A stretch of 64,000 nt of DNA. Source: Rhexocercosporidium sp. MPI-PUGE-AT-0058. Taxonomy: Eukaryota; Ascomycota; Leotiomycetes; Helotiales. The position numbers and the translations under genes were made by a program. Below, piece after piece: positions 45,881 through 57,920 of this stretch. The notes under the pieces were generated by a model. The model did no database searches and was not told the DNA's origin. It was given only the letters and a program-made list of their open reading frames with translations. The DNA is taken from assembly GCA_020746875.1 (NCBI GenBank), contig JAGTJL010000002.1, positions 2,418,001 to 2,482,000 of the forward strand. The letters are read 5' to 3'. Positions within the stretch are counted from its first letter, which is position 1; every line of letters begins with the position of its first letter.

Positions 45881-46796
45881 TCTCTGTTTACTAGATTGCT
45901 TTGTTTGTTCGCTTGTGTATGTATGATGGTGTAGACAACACAGGCATCTAGAGACGGACAGACAAGCGGATAGAAGCTAGATAAATCCTACTCTCATCTC
46001 ATCATGGCTCTACGGGGCCGGAGAAAGCTATTTCCTGACTTCCCATTGACAAGTGAGAACTTTTTGGACCGCCCCAATCAAACTTTGCGAGACCCTTTTT
46101 CCTTTTTCCCTTGCCCCTAGATAAGACAATTCCTTGGCAAGTAATTCTCAAAATTACGGTAACGGTAAGTAACCCTCCCCTTCCTTCTCTTCCTTGCCTA
46201 CCTACTACCTAGGTATTAGAACCTCAATCCAAGATCGCTTAGCAAAGAGACACGTCTTTTCCGAGTCGTTTTGATACATCTTAGGCTGAACCAGAAAAGA
46301 AGAAAAGAAAAAGAAAATCGCTTTCTCCTCACTTTTTAATGTGCTGAGATATTTTGAGTCATTACAGTACTTTTGAAACTGCGTAGTGGAATTGGGTAAC
46401 TTCCTCCCGCTCGTGGGGGATGGATGGGTTGGATGGGAACCCCACCCACATCATGCTCAAGTTAAGGTCTCTTACGCTTCTGCGTGGTTTTACAGATTCT
46501 TTTTCACTGAACATGCATCGCGTTTCTCGGAAGTGAGATGTCAGACATTGAAATGTGGTATGTGTGCGTGAATGAATGGTCAAGAATGTTTTTTTTTCTT
46601 TTTCAGTAATCTATAATTTCGATTCCCTCCTACCAGACAGCTATGAGATAACACACTTGCTCGGCAGACCACATGGGCCCTCTTTCTCCTTCTCCTCTCC
46701 ATTCTGAACACCCTGCTCCTTCTTTGCACTTGTCGTCGTTCCACCATTGGTATCCTTCGCAACCCCGTTCTTGGCACCACTATCACTGCCTTGCAG

Positions 46797-47764
46797 TCAC
46801 GCGAAAGAGACAGAAGAGATCTTCTTGCCGAACTGCTCGCCTTGGATGGTAGCGATTTCCAGCTCGAGGGGTGTGGGTTGGCGGGAGCCGTCGGCAGCGG
46901 CGAATGTTCCTGCGCCCCAGGGGGAGCCGCCGTGGACTTCGCTCAGGTTGGCGAGTTGGGGGAAGGTGTGGGCGTAGCCCAGGGGGACGTAGATGACTGG
47001 GGGAGGGAGTTAGTATGAAATATCTAAGGCATGTGTAGAACAAAGGTAGAGCGGGAAGATAAAAGGGTGACTTACTGCCATGGTGAGCGAGCGTCGACAT
47101 CGCAGCGATGGCCGTGCTCTCTTGTCCACCACCCTGTGTTCCGGTGGAGATAAAGACACCGGCGAACTTGCCCCAGAAACCACCGGATGACCATTGGCTC
47201 CCGGTGGTGTCCCAGAAGGCCTTCCACTGGGCGGGGAAGTTACCATAGCGGGTTGGGATGCCGAAGAGGAAGGCGTCGTAGGTTGCGAGCGTTGCAGCGT
47301 CGATTACTGGGTAATCAGATTTGGCTGGGGCGTACATCTGGAAAGGGAAGTATCAGAAGGGAGGCCGTGGCGTATATTGGAGTGTTTGGGCAGAAGAGGG
47401 TAGAATGTCGGTAGAGAGAGAGAGGAAAAAGTAGCGAATTGAGTAAATACCTTGGTGAGGACTTCTTGGGGAAGTGTCTCGGCGACTTGGTAGATGTCGG
47501 CTTCGATGCCAGCCTTTGCAAGACCGGCTTTCTCAGCCTCGGCGATGGTCTTAATGTGACCATACATGGAGTACTGGAGAGGGAAAGCAAGTCAGCAGAT
47601 GTCACTACATACTTGTGAAGCTTAATATAGCTGTGGGACTAAGCATCATGTTTGCTCTTATTGTGTTGTGGTCACAACAAGACCTGTGTGCAACCCCTCA
47701 AGACTCCATACAATCAACGATGGCGGGGTAAACTCACAAAGACGATTGCGACCTTAGGAGCCAT
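46797..47764 (-). CDS. NAD(P)H:quinone oxidoreductase, WrbA/Pst2 flavodoxin-like
   Basis: This FMN enzyme makes two-electron reductions of quinones to protect against redox cycling. Exons 47764-47738, 47573-47451, 47337-47076 and 46996-46797 give 203 residues, the usual size (yeast Pst2/Rfs1; Alternaria Alt a 7 family). It begins [20 protein letters not shown], the FMN phosphate-binding start, with the first exon only 27 nt. Further FMN-site motifs are [20 protein letters not shown] and [20 protein letters not shown], then [20 protein letters not shown] and [17 protein letters not shown]. It ends ISSVSFA. It is divergent from MSH1, and its upstream region has two stress-element-like CCCCT sites. 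Confidence 0.93.
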
Positions 47765-49101
47765 TGTGAGAGATTTCCTTTGTTTGGATTTGTGAGGATT
47801 GATGGTTGAAGGTTGAAGAAGTACTGAGTGTCAAGTTTATGTGAAGTAGTAAATAAGAGAATCTTTTCCAGGCAGGACGAGGCATTCTTTATACTTTACA
47901 TGTCCTCTTGTCCTGGCCGCCCCGCTCTGCCCCTCATCGCCTCGATTTTCTAGCCTCGTCGCTTCCCCCTCGATCGCACCAGGCATTGACCAATCAGAAA
48001 TACCGAGACAGGGGTCCACAATGACCGATCCCGGCTTAGTGCGCTGATGACAATGTTTTAATAAGCCGGTCTGCATCAAAGCATCACCAAATCATGACTG
48101 ATGCTTGCAGAGCGACGCTTTCCTTGATCATCTCGAGGCGTGATGGAAGTTTATTTACACTGCACCGAGCCGGGCTTGATAACGGCTTGGTGAGCTAGCT
48201 GTCTTCTTAGAGTTTGGGATTGGACGTACTAGTGGTTGTATAACGTTATGTTACCTCATTGACGAGTCTTTCCCTTGACTTTCTACTGGCTCTTGGGGTC
48301 AATTCCCTAAGGTGTGAAGTCTACTGTTTGACATGTGTTCGTTGCTGGGTAACAACCATGGAATTCGATTTCTAATGGCATGGTGACTATCCTGCTGAGT
48401 GTTTCGACTCCCTTCTCTTTGACTAGTGCACACGAAGACGAATTGCAGATTTCAATGCGGTGTATCCTTCGATCAGAAAGCCATGTGATCCATGACTAGC
48501 GGAGTGTATCTTTCAGAAATTCTCCGTTATTCTGCGTCGCAAAGTAGAACAAAACTTCGAAGCCTCATTATATTGACCGACAAACCCATGCGATGAACGT
48601 CTCCTGTAATACAGACCAGTATATCCCAGAACATCAAACCAACCTGTAACATTCAGGCCTGCAAGTACTGTAGCCTGCTGTCCGAAGATATCAAGCAGAG
48701 TTGCTCAAATCTGATTTCGGATCCTGAGCCCCATATTTTGCTCTTCTCGCCCTGAGTCTTACCTACTGGCCTAAAGCAGGAAATGACGTGACGAATCGGC
48801 TTACAAGCTGCTTGGAAGCAGGCACAAGTGCGGTGTGTAGGGGCTGACGGGAGTGTCCGTAGGTTGGGAGAGCGATCTGCAACAAAAGATTTCTAGCACC
48901 TTCGTCTCCTCAGATTCTGCTGACGAAGGACATCGACATCCATGTATATGCATCTCACGAAAGCCAAGATAATTCTCGGATAATCCACGTGATACCGTAC
49001 TCTTGTCGCACAAGTCACGTTTCAATATCTCCCCCCTTACACTTAGTCAACGCGAAAGTCGCGACACTTCATTCCAGCACATCTCGCAAAAAGCATGCCG
49101 A
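47765..49101. other. Divergent intergenic region
   Basis: This 1.34 kb lies between the quinone reductase and MSH1 starts. Candidate regulatory sites near the reductase are listed separately. One isolated match to the 34 kb repeat core lies at 48871-48887 (GCGATCTGCAACAAAAG). No gene is supported. Confidence 0.45.
47930..47996 (-). promoter_or_regulatory. Candidate stress elements and CCAAT box upstream of the quinone reductase
   Basis: CCCCT occurs at 47930-47934 and 47966-47970, and CCAATCA at 47990-47996, 165-235 bp upstream of the start. CCCCT (AGGGG reversed) is the Msn2/4-type stress response element, which acts in either orientation. In yeast Pst2-family genes are oxidative-stress induced. 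The functional link here is inference from motif and gene type. Confidence 0.4.
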
Positions 49102-52100
49102 ATGTACATCCCATACCCCTCCCTTCGAGCCATCAGGCCTCGTCGAATCCCCACCCCACAAGCCCGCTATTTTTGCTCCCTCCCCACGTCCACCTCCTCG
49201 CGTGTTCCTCGCATCCAGCGCAGCTCCTATTCAGCTTGCCGTGGTCAGAATAGAGGCAAGAAGACCAAGAGCAGCCTCAAAATCGACGATCTCCCCCAAG
49301 GCGTAATTACCCTAGACCCCCTCCCACTCGAACAAAATGCCCCTCCATCTTACTCGACCGTCGTTCAGCAGGCGCGGACTAACATGAGGAAATTCGAGAA
49401 CTGCGTCTTGCTCACCCGCGTCGGCGGCTTCTATGAGTTGTACTTTGAGCATGCGGAGGAGTTTGCTTCGTTGTTGAATCTGAAGGAGGCGAGGAGGCCG
49501 ACGAGACCGGGTGCACCGGTTGTTCCTATGGTGTGTATTTCCTCCCCTGAAATTATCGTTCATTTGTTGTTAATCGTGAATTTAGGCTGGTTTCCCGTTT
49601 TTCCAACTTGATCGGTATCTCAAGATTCTTGTTCAGGACCTCAATCGCTATGTGGCCATTGCAGAGGAATTCCCCAATGATGTAACTGGAAAAGTCAAAG
49701 CTGGGGGCTTGATGCATGATCGGAGGGTCACTCGTATCATCACACCGGGCACTCTTATCGATGAGAATTTCATGGATCCATTTTCTAATAATTATGTCCT
49801 TGCTATCCATACTACAGAATATTCCATGGATGAACTTCCTCGGGATTCACTTCCAGAATCGATTTTAGCAGTCCGAGAGAGCTTGCCTATTGGACTTGCG
49901 TGGCTGGATCTTTCTACTGGTCATTTTTTCACTCAGTCAACAACTCTGTCGAACCTACCTTCTTTCCTGGCTCGCATCAGCCCAAGAGAGATTGTTCTAG
50001 AAAAAGACCTCCAAGCTTCAAAAGACCATGGTATCTTTGAAGTGCTGGCTGATGACCATCATCATCTTATCACGTACACTGACCCATCCAAAACCAAAGA
50101 AATTTCCGAATGGGAGCCTATGCTGGAGTCGCCTGTCCCTGCGCGATCAATCGGCGAATTCACGGCTGAGGAAGCAGCTGCTGGGAGTTCTCTACTTCAG
50201 TATGTTGAGACTCGGTTACAAGGGTCGAATATGAAACTCCAACCGCCGTTAAGGCAGCTTGACATGATGGGCATCGACAAGAACACTATGCGAGCTTTAG
50301 AGATTAGAAAGACTATGAAGGATGACTTGTTAACGGGGAGTCTTTTGCATACTGTGAGGCGAACTGTCACAAAAGGCGGTGCGAGATTGTTGGATAATTG
50401 GCTGAGTGAGTTTCTACAACCGAGTGACCAGAACCGAGACTGAATACCGCAATAGGTTCTCCTTCAACCTCAATAGATGTCATCAACTCCAGGTTAGACC
50501 TGGTAACCAATATGCTAAACGACGATCTCCTTCGGGAACGTATCACCATTCTCTTGAAACGCAGTCACGATTCTCACCGCTTACTTCAAAAGTTTGCCTT
50601 TGGTCGAGGTGATCCAGATGATCTCCTAGCTCTCGCAAGCACCATATACGCAACCCAAGACATCATCGCTACTCTATCCCGAGCTAGTTCAGGGGATGCC
50701 TGTATTCAAGCAATGATCAGCCGAATCGACCTCACGGGCCCAAACGAACTCGCAAAACGAATCCGTGAAGCCATAGACGAAGAGGGAATAATGCAACAAC
50801 AAATACTCGAAGACAGCGAAGCAGGAGAAATGCAAGCTCTAGCCGAAGCAATTGTAACATCTGAAGGGTCTCAAGAAGACTCCTCCATCCTTCCCAAAGG
50901 CACACGAAAGAGAAAACCCACCAGTATCAGGGAACACTACTCGGATGACAGCGAGCCCTGGATAATGAAACCCGCTGCCAGCCCAACCCTCACACGCCTC
51001 CACGAAGATATCCTCGCACTCACAGCTGAGAAAGCAGAATTAGTCTCCTCTCTCTCCCAACGTCTCGGCGCCACAACACTCACACTACAATTCCGGCCCG
51101 GCCTAGGCCACATCTGCCACCTCAAAGGCAAAGACACCAAACTTGCTCTCCACTCCTCAGAAGACTCCCCCATCCGCACCCTCAGCTCCAGCAAAAGCAC
51201 CCGCTCCTTCCACCACCCGGAATGGACCACCCTCGGCCAAAGAATCGACACCTGCAAAACCCACATCCGTGCCGAAGAACACAGCGTCTTCCACGCCCTC
51301 CGCTCCCACACAATCCACAACATTGTCAAACTCCGGCGGAACGCCGCCGTCCTAGACGAACTCGATATAGCCTGCTCCTTCGCGCTCCTCGCCTCAGAAA
51401 AACGCTGGACTAAACCCCTTCTCAACAACACCACGACGCACAAGATCATCGGCGGGCGGCATCCCACCGTAGAAGGTGGCCTGGAGGAAGAAGGACGTAG
51501 TTTCATCACAAACGACTGTTTCGTGGGCTCAGCGCCGCAGAAGAAGATATGGGTCATCACAGGCCCGAATATGGCTGGCAAGAGTACCTTTCTGAGACAG
51601 AACGCACTCATCACCATCCTCGCACAAGTAGGATCCTACGTCCCAGCCGAATACGCAGAGCTAGGCATCGTAGACCAGATGTTCAGCCGTGTAGGTAGTG
51701 CAGATAATCTCTATAGGGACCAATCGACATTCATGGTTGAGATGCTCGAGACGGCTACGATACTCAAACACGCTACACCCAAGAGCTTCGTCATCATGGA
51801 CGAGATCGGGCGTGGTACGACGCCGAGCGATGGAACGGCGGTGGCGTTTGCGTGTCTGAGTCACTTGTTGAGGGTTAATGGGTGTAGGACCCTTTTTGCG
51901 ACGCATTTCCATGGTTTGGTGGATTTGTTGAAGAGGGAGGGGATGGCGGGTGGTGTGGGGTTTTATTGTACGGATGTGGCAGAGGATGAGGTGGGGGATG
52001 GGTTTAGGTATGTGCATAGGTTGAGGGAGGGTGTTAATAGACGGAGTCATGCTCTGAAGGTTGCGCGGCTGGCGGGCATGCCGGAGGAGGCTATTGCTGT

Positions 52101-52158
52101 TGCGCGGAGGGTTTTGGAGGGGGAGGTGAGCAACCGTGGGAAGGGAACGGATGTGTAG
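49102..52158 (+). CDS. MSH1: Mitochondrial MutS homologue Msh1
   Basis: Msh1 recognises mismatches and stabilises mitochondrial DNA. Exons 49102-49530, 49586-50405 and 50456-52158 give 983 residues, close to the yeast protein. The first 60 residues are Arg/Ser/Pro-rich without acids, a mitochondrial presequence (RAIRPRRIPTPQARYFCSLP). The mismatch-reading Phe-x-Glu motif is present in VGGFYELYFEHAEEFA. ATPase motifs are Walker A ITGPNMAGKSTFLRQNALI, VGSADNLYRDQSTFMVEMLE, Walker B FVIMDEIGRGTTPSDGTAVA and RTLFATHFHGL, then the helix-turn-helix-like SHALKVARLAGMPEEAIAVA. I use the ATG at 49102 because the upstream frame has only a TTG. Exon 3's codons become strongly GC/CTC-biased mid-gene. No lesion was seen. 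Confidence 0.95.
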
Positions 52159-54467
52159 GATATCAGTGTATGAATTTGAGTGGGATAGAGATTGGAGAAA
52201 TTTATTTCTAGGATTGGAGTTATGCGAGAGTGTGACATTACTGTAAAAGTTTGACGGATTGGATGTGGAGTAAGTCATTTTTATGATTGGGGATACCTAG
52301 ATGTTTAAGATACCACTGTAAAAGTTGAATGGACTAGAGATGGAGAAACCTCTACATAGAATTGGAGATACATTCACCTCTGCAGGCATCCAAGCATCCC
52401 ATAGGAGATTTTGACTGTTGTGAGCGTGTTTGGAGGGAGGTCTGACGGGGAAAGAAGATCCGGAAAATAGAACGGCACGTTTTACGAAATGATAATATTA
52501 AAGAAAGTTCTGTACCAAACTAGGGATATTCACTTTCAGCTGCTCTGCTGCTCTGCAGGTGATGCGCAAGCAGAGGAGGGCATGGGAAGGGAGGGAGATC
52601 GTGAAGGATATAAATGCAGATACAGCTAGAGGAAATTCGGAAAGCAACTTTACTGGAACGTCAATGTGGAATATGGGAATCTCACTGTTACTCAAATGAT
52701 GCACAGAAGATGCTGTTGTATTTCAAGACGCCTAGCGAGGATATCAGAAAGGAGATGGCATAGACAATGGTTGTTCAGTGAATATCAGTGAACGTTTTTA
52801 CGAGAGAATAAATTGAACAATGTACTGCGTGATAAGAAGAAGATTGTCAAGTTTGCAGGTTCTGAAGTGTGGGAAGAAAAGAGGAGGGTGTTACTGATGT
52901 CGTGGGTCTGTAGAACTTTGGATCAAGCTGGGAATGATGGAAGGATATGTCTCGCCGGCTGGAGGACAGAAGGATAATTGCAGGCAAGTCTGGTGCAGCA
53001 TGTATTGTAAAGAAAGAGAGTTAATGAAAGTGGAAATTTTCGTATAGAATTTGACAATACTATATGAGATATGACAAGTTCTGGGTGAGACTACAACCAT
53101 TCAACTACTAAGCATTTGGTCATTGGGAGGGAGAGGAGGCTACCGTTGCTGTGAGGGTGTTGCAGGGGAAAGAGAAACAAATAAACAGTCAACGACAGGG
53201 CTTGAGAAGAGTATAGGATATCACTGATAATCTGTGCGGAAAATGTAGTTTTTGAAGAGAGAAAGTTGTGTAGAGAATTGGACACACTGAAAGCTACATA
53301 TCGTAGGGCTACATAAGGCTAGGGCGACGGCCCTAGGAGGGGGACGTAGGGTTAGTAAGATGTTATTGTATTAATTGGCCATGCCAAGCCATCTGAATTT
53401 GGAGAGGAACAAGGGTAAACGGCATATTAGTGTAAAGAAAGTGTAGCATACTACTAGGAATATTTTGGCGTATGGATTGTAGCAAGTCCTCAGCAGAAGT
53501 GATGACATTCGAATACTGACTGTTGGGATTTCTAGACCGATTACTGTTGCGAGTAGGTGGAGGAAGGGAGGAGGATGAAAGGGAGCGGAGGACGTGTAAG
53601 TGAACCGGGGTATGAAATGTCTGGCAAAAGTACTGCAACGAATTGGAGACATTCAGTACCAGAAGTGTGGTAGCGGACGAAGCTGAAGGGGCAACCCGAA
53701 GAAGACGCGAGAAAGGGGACTTGTCGGAACACACCGCGACAGCGAGACTAGAGATAAAAATACAGTTTTAAGAAGACATTGTTGTGTAAAATAGGTAGCA
53801 TGCAGTTCTACAAGTGCTACGAGAAATATTTGATGGGTTAGGGTATGGAGTGTGATTGTGATAGGGGGAAATCGACAGGGGTGGTAGAGACGAGCAAGAC
53901 ATCATGAGAGCGACGTTATGAGTGGAAATGCAATTTGCGAAGAAATCCCTGTATAGCATTGGAGATTATTTTCACTTCTGCAGGTGGAAGCACCGTGTAG
54001 TGGCAGGAGGAGTAATAAGGGCTTCACAGTTGGCAGAGCTAGAAAATTTGTGGGGCGGGCAATCTGGAATATATTGTCAGCGACTTGATCACGATAAATT
54101 TTGAAATACATCGAGAAATAGAGACAAAAGACAGCATTTTCAGGTAAAAATTAGAGTTGTTTAGTTCTTCAAGGAGGTGTGACTCCATTAAGGGTTAAAA
54201 AGCTTTGATTGAATGTTCATCATCATGCTTGGAGGGAGTGAGGGTACGGAAAGAAGAAAATTTAGACTGACCTTTTGATCCTGCGCAGCAACATCCAAAT
54301 TCTGGATTAGCCTATCACTTCTACACGAAGTCACACATATTCGTAATGTTCAGCCAGTCGGTTGCCAAATGAGATTCGTGTATCCGCAGATCCTCTATGT
54401 GCAATTCATGATTCGTGTCGTAACCCTCCCATGAAAGACATCATTTTGATGCAAAATAACGACCCAT
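52159..54467. other. 2.3 kb convergent intergenic region filled with a degenerate repeat
   Basis: This lies between MSH1 (plus) and RPP0 (minus) stops. It is purine-rich on the plus strand and full of short minus-strand ORFs, and carries the repeat described at 52190-54085. The length is unusual for a convergent gap in this window. I do not support any gene here. Confidence 0.5.
52190..54085 (+). repeat. Degenerate repeat series, core TATAGAATTGGAGATATTCACTTCTGCAGG-like
   Basis: About ten related segments of up to 40 bp recur across 1.9 kb. The clearest are at 52357 (AGAATTGGAGATACATTCAC then CTCTGCAGG), 52515 (ACTAGGGATATTCACTTTC, CTCTGCAGG), 53636 (CGAATTGGAGACATTCAGTA) and 53953 (AGCATTGGAGATTATTTTCA then CTTCTGCAGG). 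Weaker ones lie near 52196, 52661, 53041, 53268 and 54062. On the minus strand the same positions read as SNSLHNFLSS, SNSLQYFCQTF, SNAIQGFLRKL and IPSLVQNFL. So either an old repeat or a decayed repetitive coding sequence is possible. Spacing is irregular, often 130-230 bp. Copies are too diverged for a firm unit length by eye. Confidence 0.55.
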
Positions 54468-55474
54468 TTAGTCGAACATGCCTCCGAAACCCTCGTCAGC
54501 GGAGTCTTCGGCCTCCTCTTCGGGCTCTTCCTCCTTGGCGGCCTCGGCGGCTGGGGCAGACTCGGTGGTGGCGGCTGGACCAGCAGATGCGTAGGCCTCT
54601 GGGTTGGCGATGCGGTCCTTCAACTCCTCTATCTCAGGCCAGCTATACTCGGTACTGATAGCGACGGCCAAGACCTTCTTATAGCTGTTGACAACGGAGT
54701 GCATAACAGATGGAAGGGTTGGGAAGTTGGCGGCCAAGGAGATAGCAGCGATGGTAGCGATGGCGCTCGAAAAGGACTTGAGCAATTGGGACTCCTCGAT
54801 GTCGAGAACGCTGGGTGGGAATGCATTGCCGGCGTCGTAGACTTGGGAGATGCTCATACCGTAGGTGAAGGGAGAGATGTTCAACATGTTGAGCAAGGTA
54901 GCCTCGGAAGCTCCAACCTTGGTGCCAGCCTCTACGAGCTTCAAGTCGGCGGTAATTTCAATGGTACCACGGGCAATCTTGGTTGGGACACCGAGAGCCT
55001 GGAAGAAAGAGGTCTTTCCAGGTTCCATACCAGTGTTACCAGCTGGGATGTAGACATCTGCTGGAGCGACGGCACCAGCTCTGGCGGGAGCGGCAACCTT
55101 GTTGGCCAGAATCTTGTCACGGATCTCCTTCAAGTCGGCGTTGGTGAAGACAAATCCAACGTTACCCTTGACGAATGGGAGGAGACGCTCGTACTCGGGG
55201 GAATCGGCGAGGAAGCCCTTAATGGCACGACGGACCTATCGAAGATGAAGATTAGCCCCTGCGGTGCTGGCAGTCGCGATGCGAATTGCGACAAACTCAC
55301 CATGGTGTTCTTGCCCATCAATACGACACCATCTCCACGGAGAGACTGTCGGATCTCGTGCATCTGCTGGGAGCTGACATTGTCGACGCCGACGATGAAG
55401 ATGCTCTTGTACTCCTCGAGAAGAATCTTGAGCTTATCGAAGTAGCCGGCCTTGTTCTCGGATCTGCCCCCCAT
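54468..55474 (-). CDS. RPP0: Large ribosomal stalk protein P0 (uL10)
   Basis: P0 anchors the P1/P2 acidic stalk on the 60S subunit and recruits elongation factors. Exons 55474-55301 and 55235-54468 give 313 residues, matching yeast Rpp0. It begins [20 protein letters not shown], then [20 protein letters not shown] and MGKNTMVRRAI (across the intron). Next are [20 protein letters not shown] and [20 protein letters not shown]. The C-terminus is an Ala/Glu-rich hinge ending [17 protein letters not shown], the conserved acidic P-protein tail with the usual GFG...FD. It is divergent from TRM82. Confidence 0.97.
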
Positions 55475-55947
55475 ATCTTCTTAAGTGAAGGCAGGGATGT
55501 TTTAAGGGTCAGATGAAGGGTGTTTTTGGAAAGTTGTCTCGAGAATTTGAGACGTGAAGTTGTTGATGATGGAGAAGAAGGGAGGTCCAGGTCGGGAGCT
55601 TGGAAATAATCGGGATTTCTTTGTGGGAGATGATGCTGCGCTAAGCGGGAGCTAGCTATTTGATTGGCTGTAGTGATCAACCCCTGCTCCAGTCTCGTGA
55701 ACTTTTTTCAACCTCACTTTTGAACTGGATGAGAGCATTGTATTGAATTTGATTATTATCTAAGAAACGAATTTCATGGTTGATATCTATTGTATCAATC
55801 TAAACTTCCCATAATTTCCAAAATTGCGAAGCCTCCATTCTTGAAATCAAACCACAAGTCACATTTCGGTTCCGAGCCTCACCAATCCGAGTCTTGCAGG
55901 TACCACATACAGTTCGATCGGAGACTGTCAAAAGATCAATTCTCGCA
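55475..55947. promoter_or_regulatory. Bidirectional promoter region of RPP0 and TRM82, with CCAAT box
   Basis: This 473 bp region separates two divergent start codons of translation-related genes. A TGATTGG (CCAATCA on the minus strand) lies at 55661-55667, about 190 bp upstream of RPP0 and 280 bp upstream of TRM82. A CAAT-binding-factor role is plausible but inferred from motif alone. Confidence 0.45.
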
Positions 55948-57669
55948 ATGTCTCATACTCAGATGCCATATCAGTGTATGGTAACATGTGGCAATGTCCT
56001 GGTTGCAGCCAGAGGATCGAGTGTCGACTCATTCAACCTGGAAAGCGGTTCGCTACTTTCAACATGGACGTGTCCAGCCTCTCAAGACGCCAAGAAAGAG
56101 AGGCTGTCTCCTGCAGACGAGCAGAAGAAGGACGAAATTCCCAATCCAGAAACAGCAACAGAGGGAGGTGATCCGGAAGAGAACGGTCCACCAGCGAAGA
56201 AGAGGAAGCTGTCATCTGAAAATGTCGAAGCGAAGAGTGAAGAAACCTCAACGCCAAACACCATTCAGGAACAGCAAGATGGGAAGAAAAAGAAGCAGAA
56301 GCAGAACAACAGATCGGACGCTGTTGCATGTGGTTTGCAAGCCCCAGCAGTCATTGCTCTGGCTGCTACGAAGGATGGGAGGCACGTGATTGCTGTCACT
56401 GGAGAAGACAAGAGTATCAGGGTGTTCGAGAGTATTGAAAAGGGTGGATCATACAGGCTTCAGCATCTAAGTCAGCGGTAAATCCTCCCACCCGTAGGAA
56501 TATTTTGGAATGAAATTGGACTAATTTCCATCCAGAACCATGCCCAAGCGACCATGCTCAATCACCATCTCAGCCGACGACAAAACCATAATCAGCGCCG
56601 ACAAATTCGGCGACGTCTACTCGCTCCCCTTGATACCATCACTAGCATCCGTAATGATGCCCAAATCAGCCACCCACACCCCCGAGCCATCAACCAAACC
56701 CTTCACCCCCGCCGCCAACGAACTAACAATCCACTCGCAACGCAACCGCAAAGCGCTCGAGAACCAAAAGCGCCAAGCAAACCGCCCGACAGAAAAAGCA
56801 GAGCCCACTTTCGAGCACAAGCTCTTGCTGGGCCATGTATCGATGTTGACGGATGTGGCGCTTGTTGAGGTCCAAGGACGGAATTACATCGTCACTGCTG
56901 ATCGCGATGAGCATATCCGTGTCTCGAGAGGGATTCCGCAAGCGCATATCATTGAAGGTTTCTGCCTTGGTCATACAGAATTCATTACTAGACTCTGCTT
57001 CCTGGGTTCGAGACCTGGTGTTTTGATCTCTGGGGGTGGAGAGGATGAACTGTTTGTTTGGGAGTGGTTGGCTGGGAGGATTGTCGCGAAAGTAAACCTG
57101 CAGACGCATGTCGATGCTTTACGGAAGAGTTTAGACCTACCCAAGGATAACGAGGTTTTGGCTGAGGCTACGAAAATAGCTGTCTCGGGAATCTTCAGTA
57201 CTCAGGTAGCTGTTGGATCTGAGATGCAGGATATCATCGTTGTTACTTGTGAAGGGTAAACTCCCATCTTCGTCTTCTATACCTTGCAGACTATCATCTA
57301 ACAAAACGCAGCGTCCCAGCGCTCTTCACATTCGCCCTAACATCCCAAAACCATCTCTCGCACAATCAAACCCTTCCCCTATCAGGCAACGCACTCGCAA
57401 TCACCCTCCTCGCGTCCAAACTCATCGTCTCCGTCGATACAATACACTCGCCGGGTTCAACAAGCGAAACTAGGAGCAACACCACTGACAGTTTTGCTTC
57501 CCTTCAGTCTTTCGAGTTTCGGGATGGGAAGCTGCTGGGAGGTGGGGTGGCTTTTGCGAGGGGTGAGGTGGGAGAGGAGGAGGAGGTGAGCGATTTGCGG
57601 AGATTGGGGAATTTGCTGTATGGGCTTGAGAATTTGAGGAAAAGGGAGGGGGATGGTGGTGAGGAGTGA
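55948..57669 (+). CDS. TRM82: tRNA (guanine-N7) methyltransferase non-catalytic subunit Trm82
   Basis: Trm82 is the WD-repeat partner that activates Trm8 for m7G46 methylation of tRNA. Exons 55948-56477, 56536-57255 and 57312-57669 give 535 residues. WD-repeat-like blades are visible: VAARGSSVDSFNLESGSLLS, VIALAATKDGRHVIAVTGED, CSITISADDKTIISADKFGD and YIVTADRDEHIRVSRGIPQA. The HTEFITRLCFLGSRPGVLIS...EDELFVWEW segment is highly typical of Trm82. A lysine-rich low-complexity insertion (PPAKKRKLSSENV, GKKKKQKQNN) near residue 90-135 could serve as a nuclear signal. The C-terminal exon is less conserved and is placed on splice sites and frame. Confidence 0.9.
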
Positions 57670-57920
57670 GCTGTTAAGAAGGTAGATAGATGGGAGATGT
57701 TGCTGTTGGCTATGATATGGAATGTTTTTACATCAAGCTGCGTGAAATTCCCATTCAGATGCTAGATGCTACGGCACAGGTGAGATGTATGCATATCGTA
57801 TGCACTTCTATCGAATGTTTCACAGTCAAGTAGCATTGGACATTTGAGCACTTTGAACAAGACAAGCCGAGGCATGAACAGCGTATCTGGGTATTCGCAT
57901 TCGTAGTATATACAATCTAA

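Larger units (their letters stand above)
45653..46796. other. Convergent intergenic region
   Basis: This 1.14 kb lies between the MFS and flavodoxin-like gene stops. It contains two small simple repeats and an AAAGAAAAGAAAAAG purine run near 46290. No supported gene was seen. Confidence 0.45.

Noticed and set aside
50937..51617. 226-codon minus-strand ORF within MSH1
   Set aside because: It is antisense to the conserved MutS core and ATPase region and has no protein features.
52498..54111. Several minus-strand ORFs in the MSH1-RPP0 gap as separate small genes
   Set aside because: They overlap repeat copies, lack domains and good starts, and share only the repeat-derived peptide pattern.
54699..55445. 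248-codon plus-strand ORF antisense to RPP0
   Set aside because: RPP0 is a highly conserved, codon-biased gene; long antisense frames over such genes are a common artefact.
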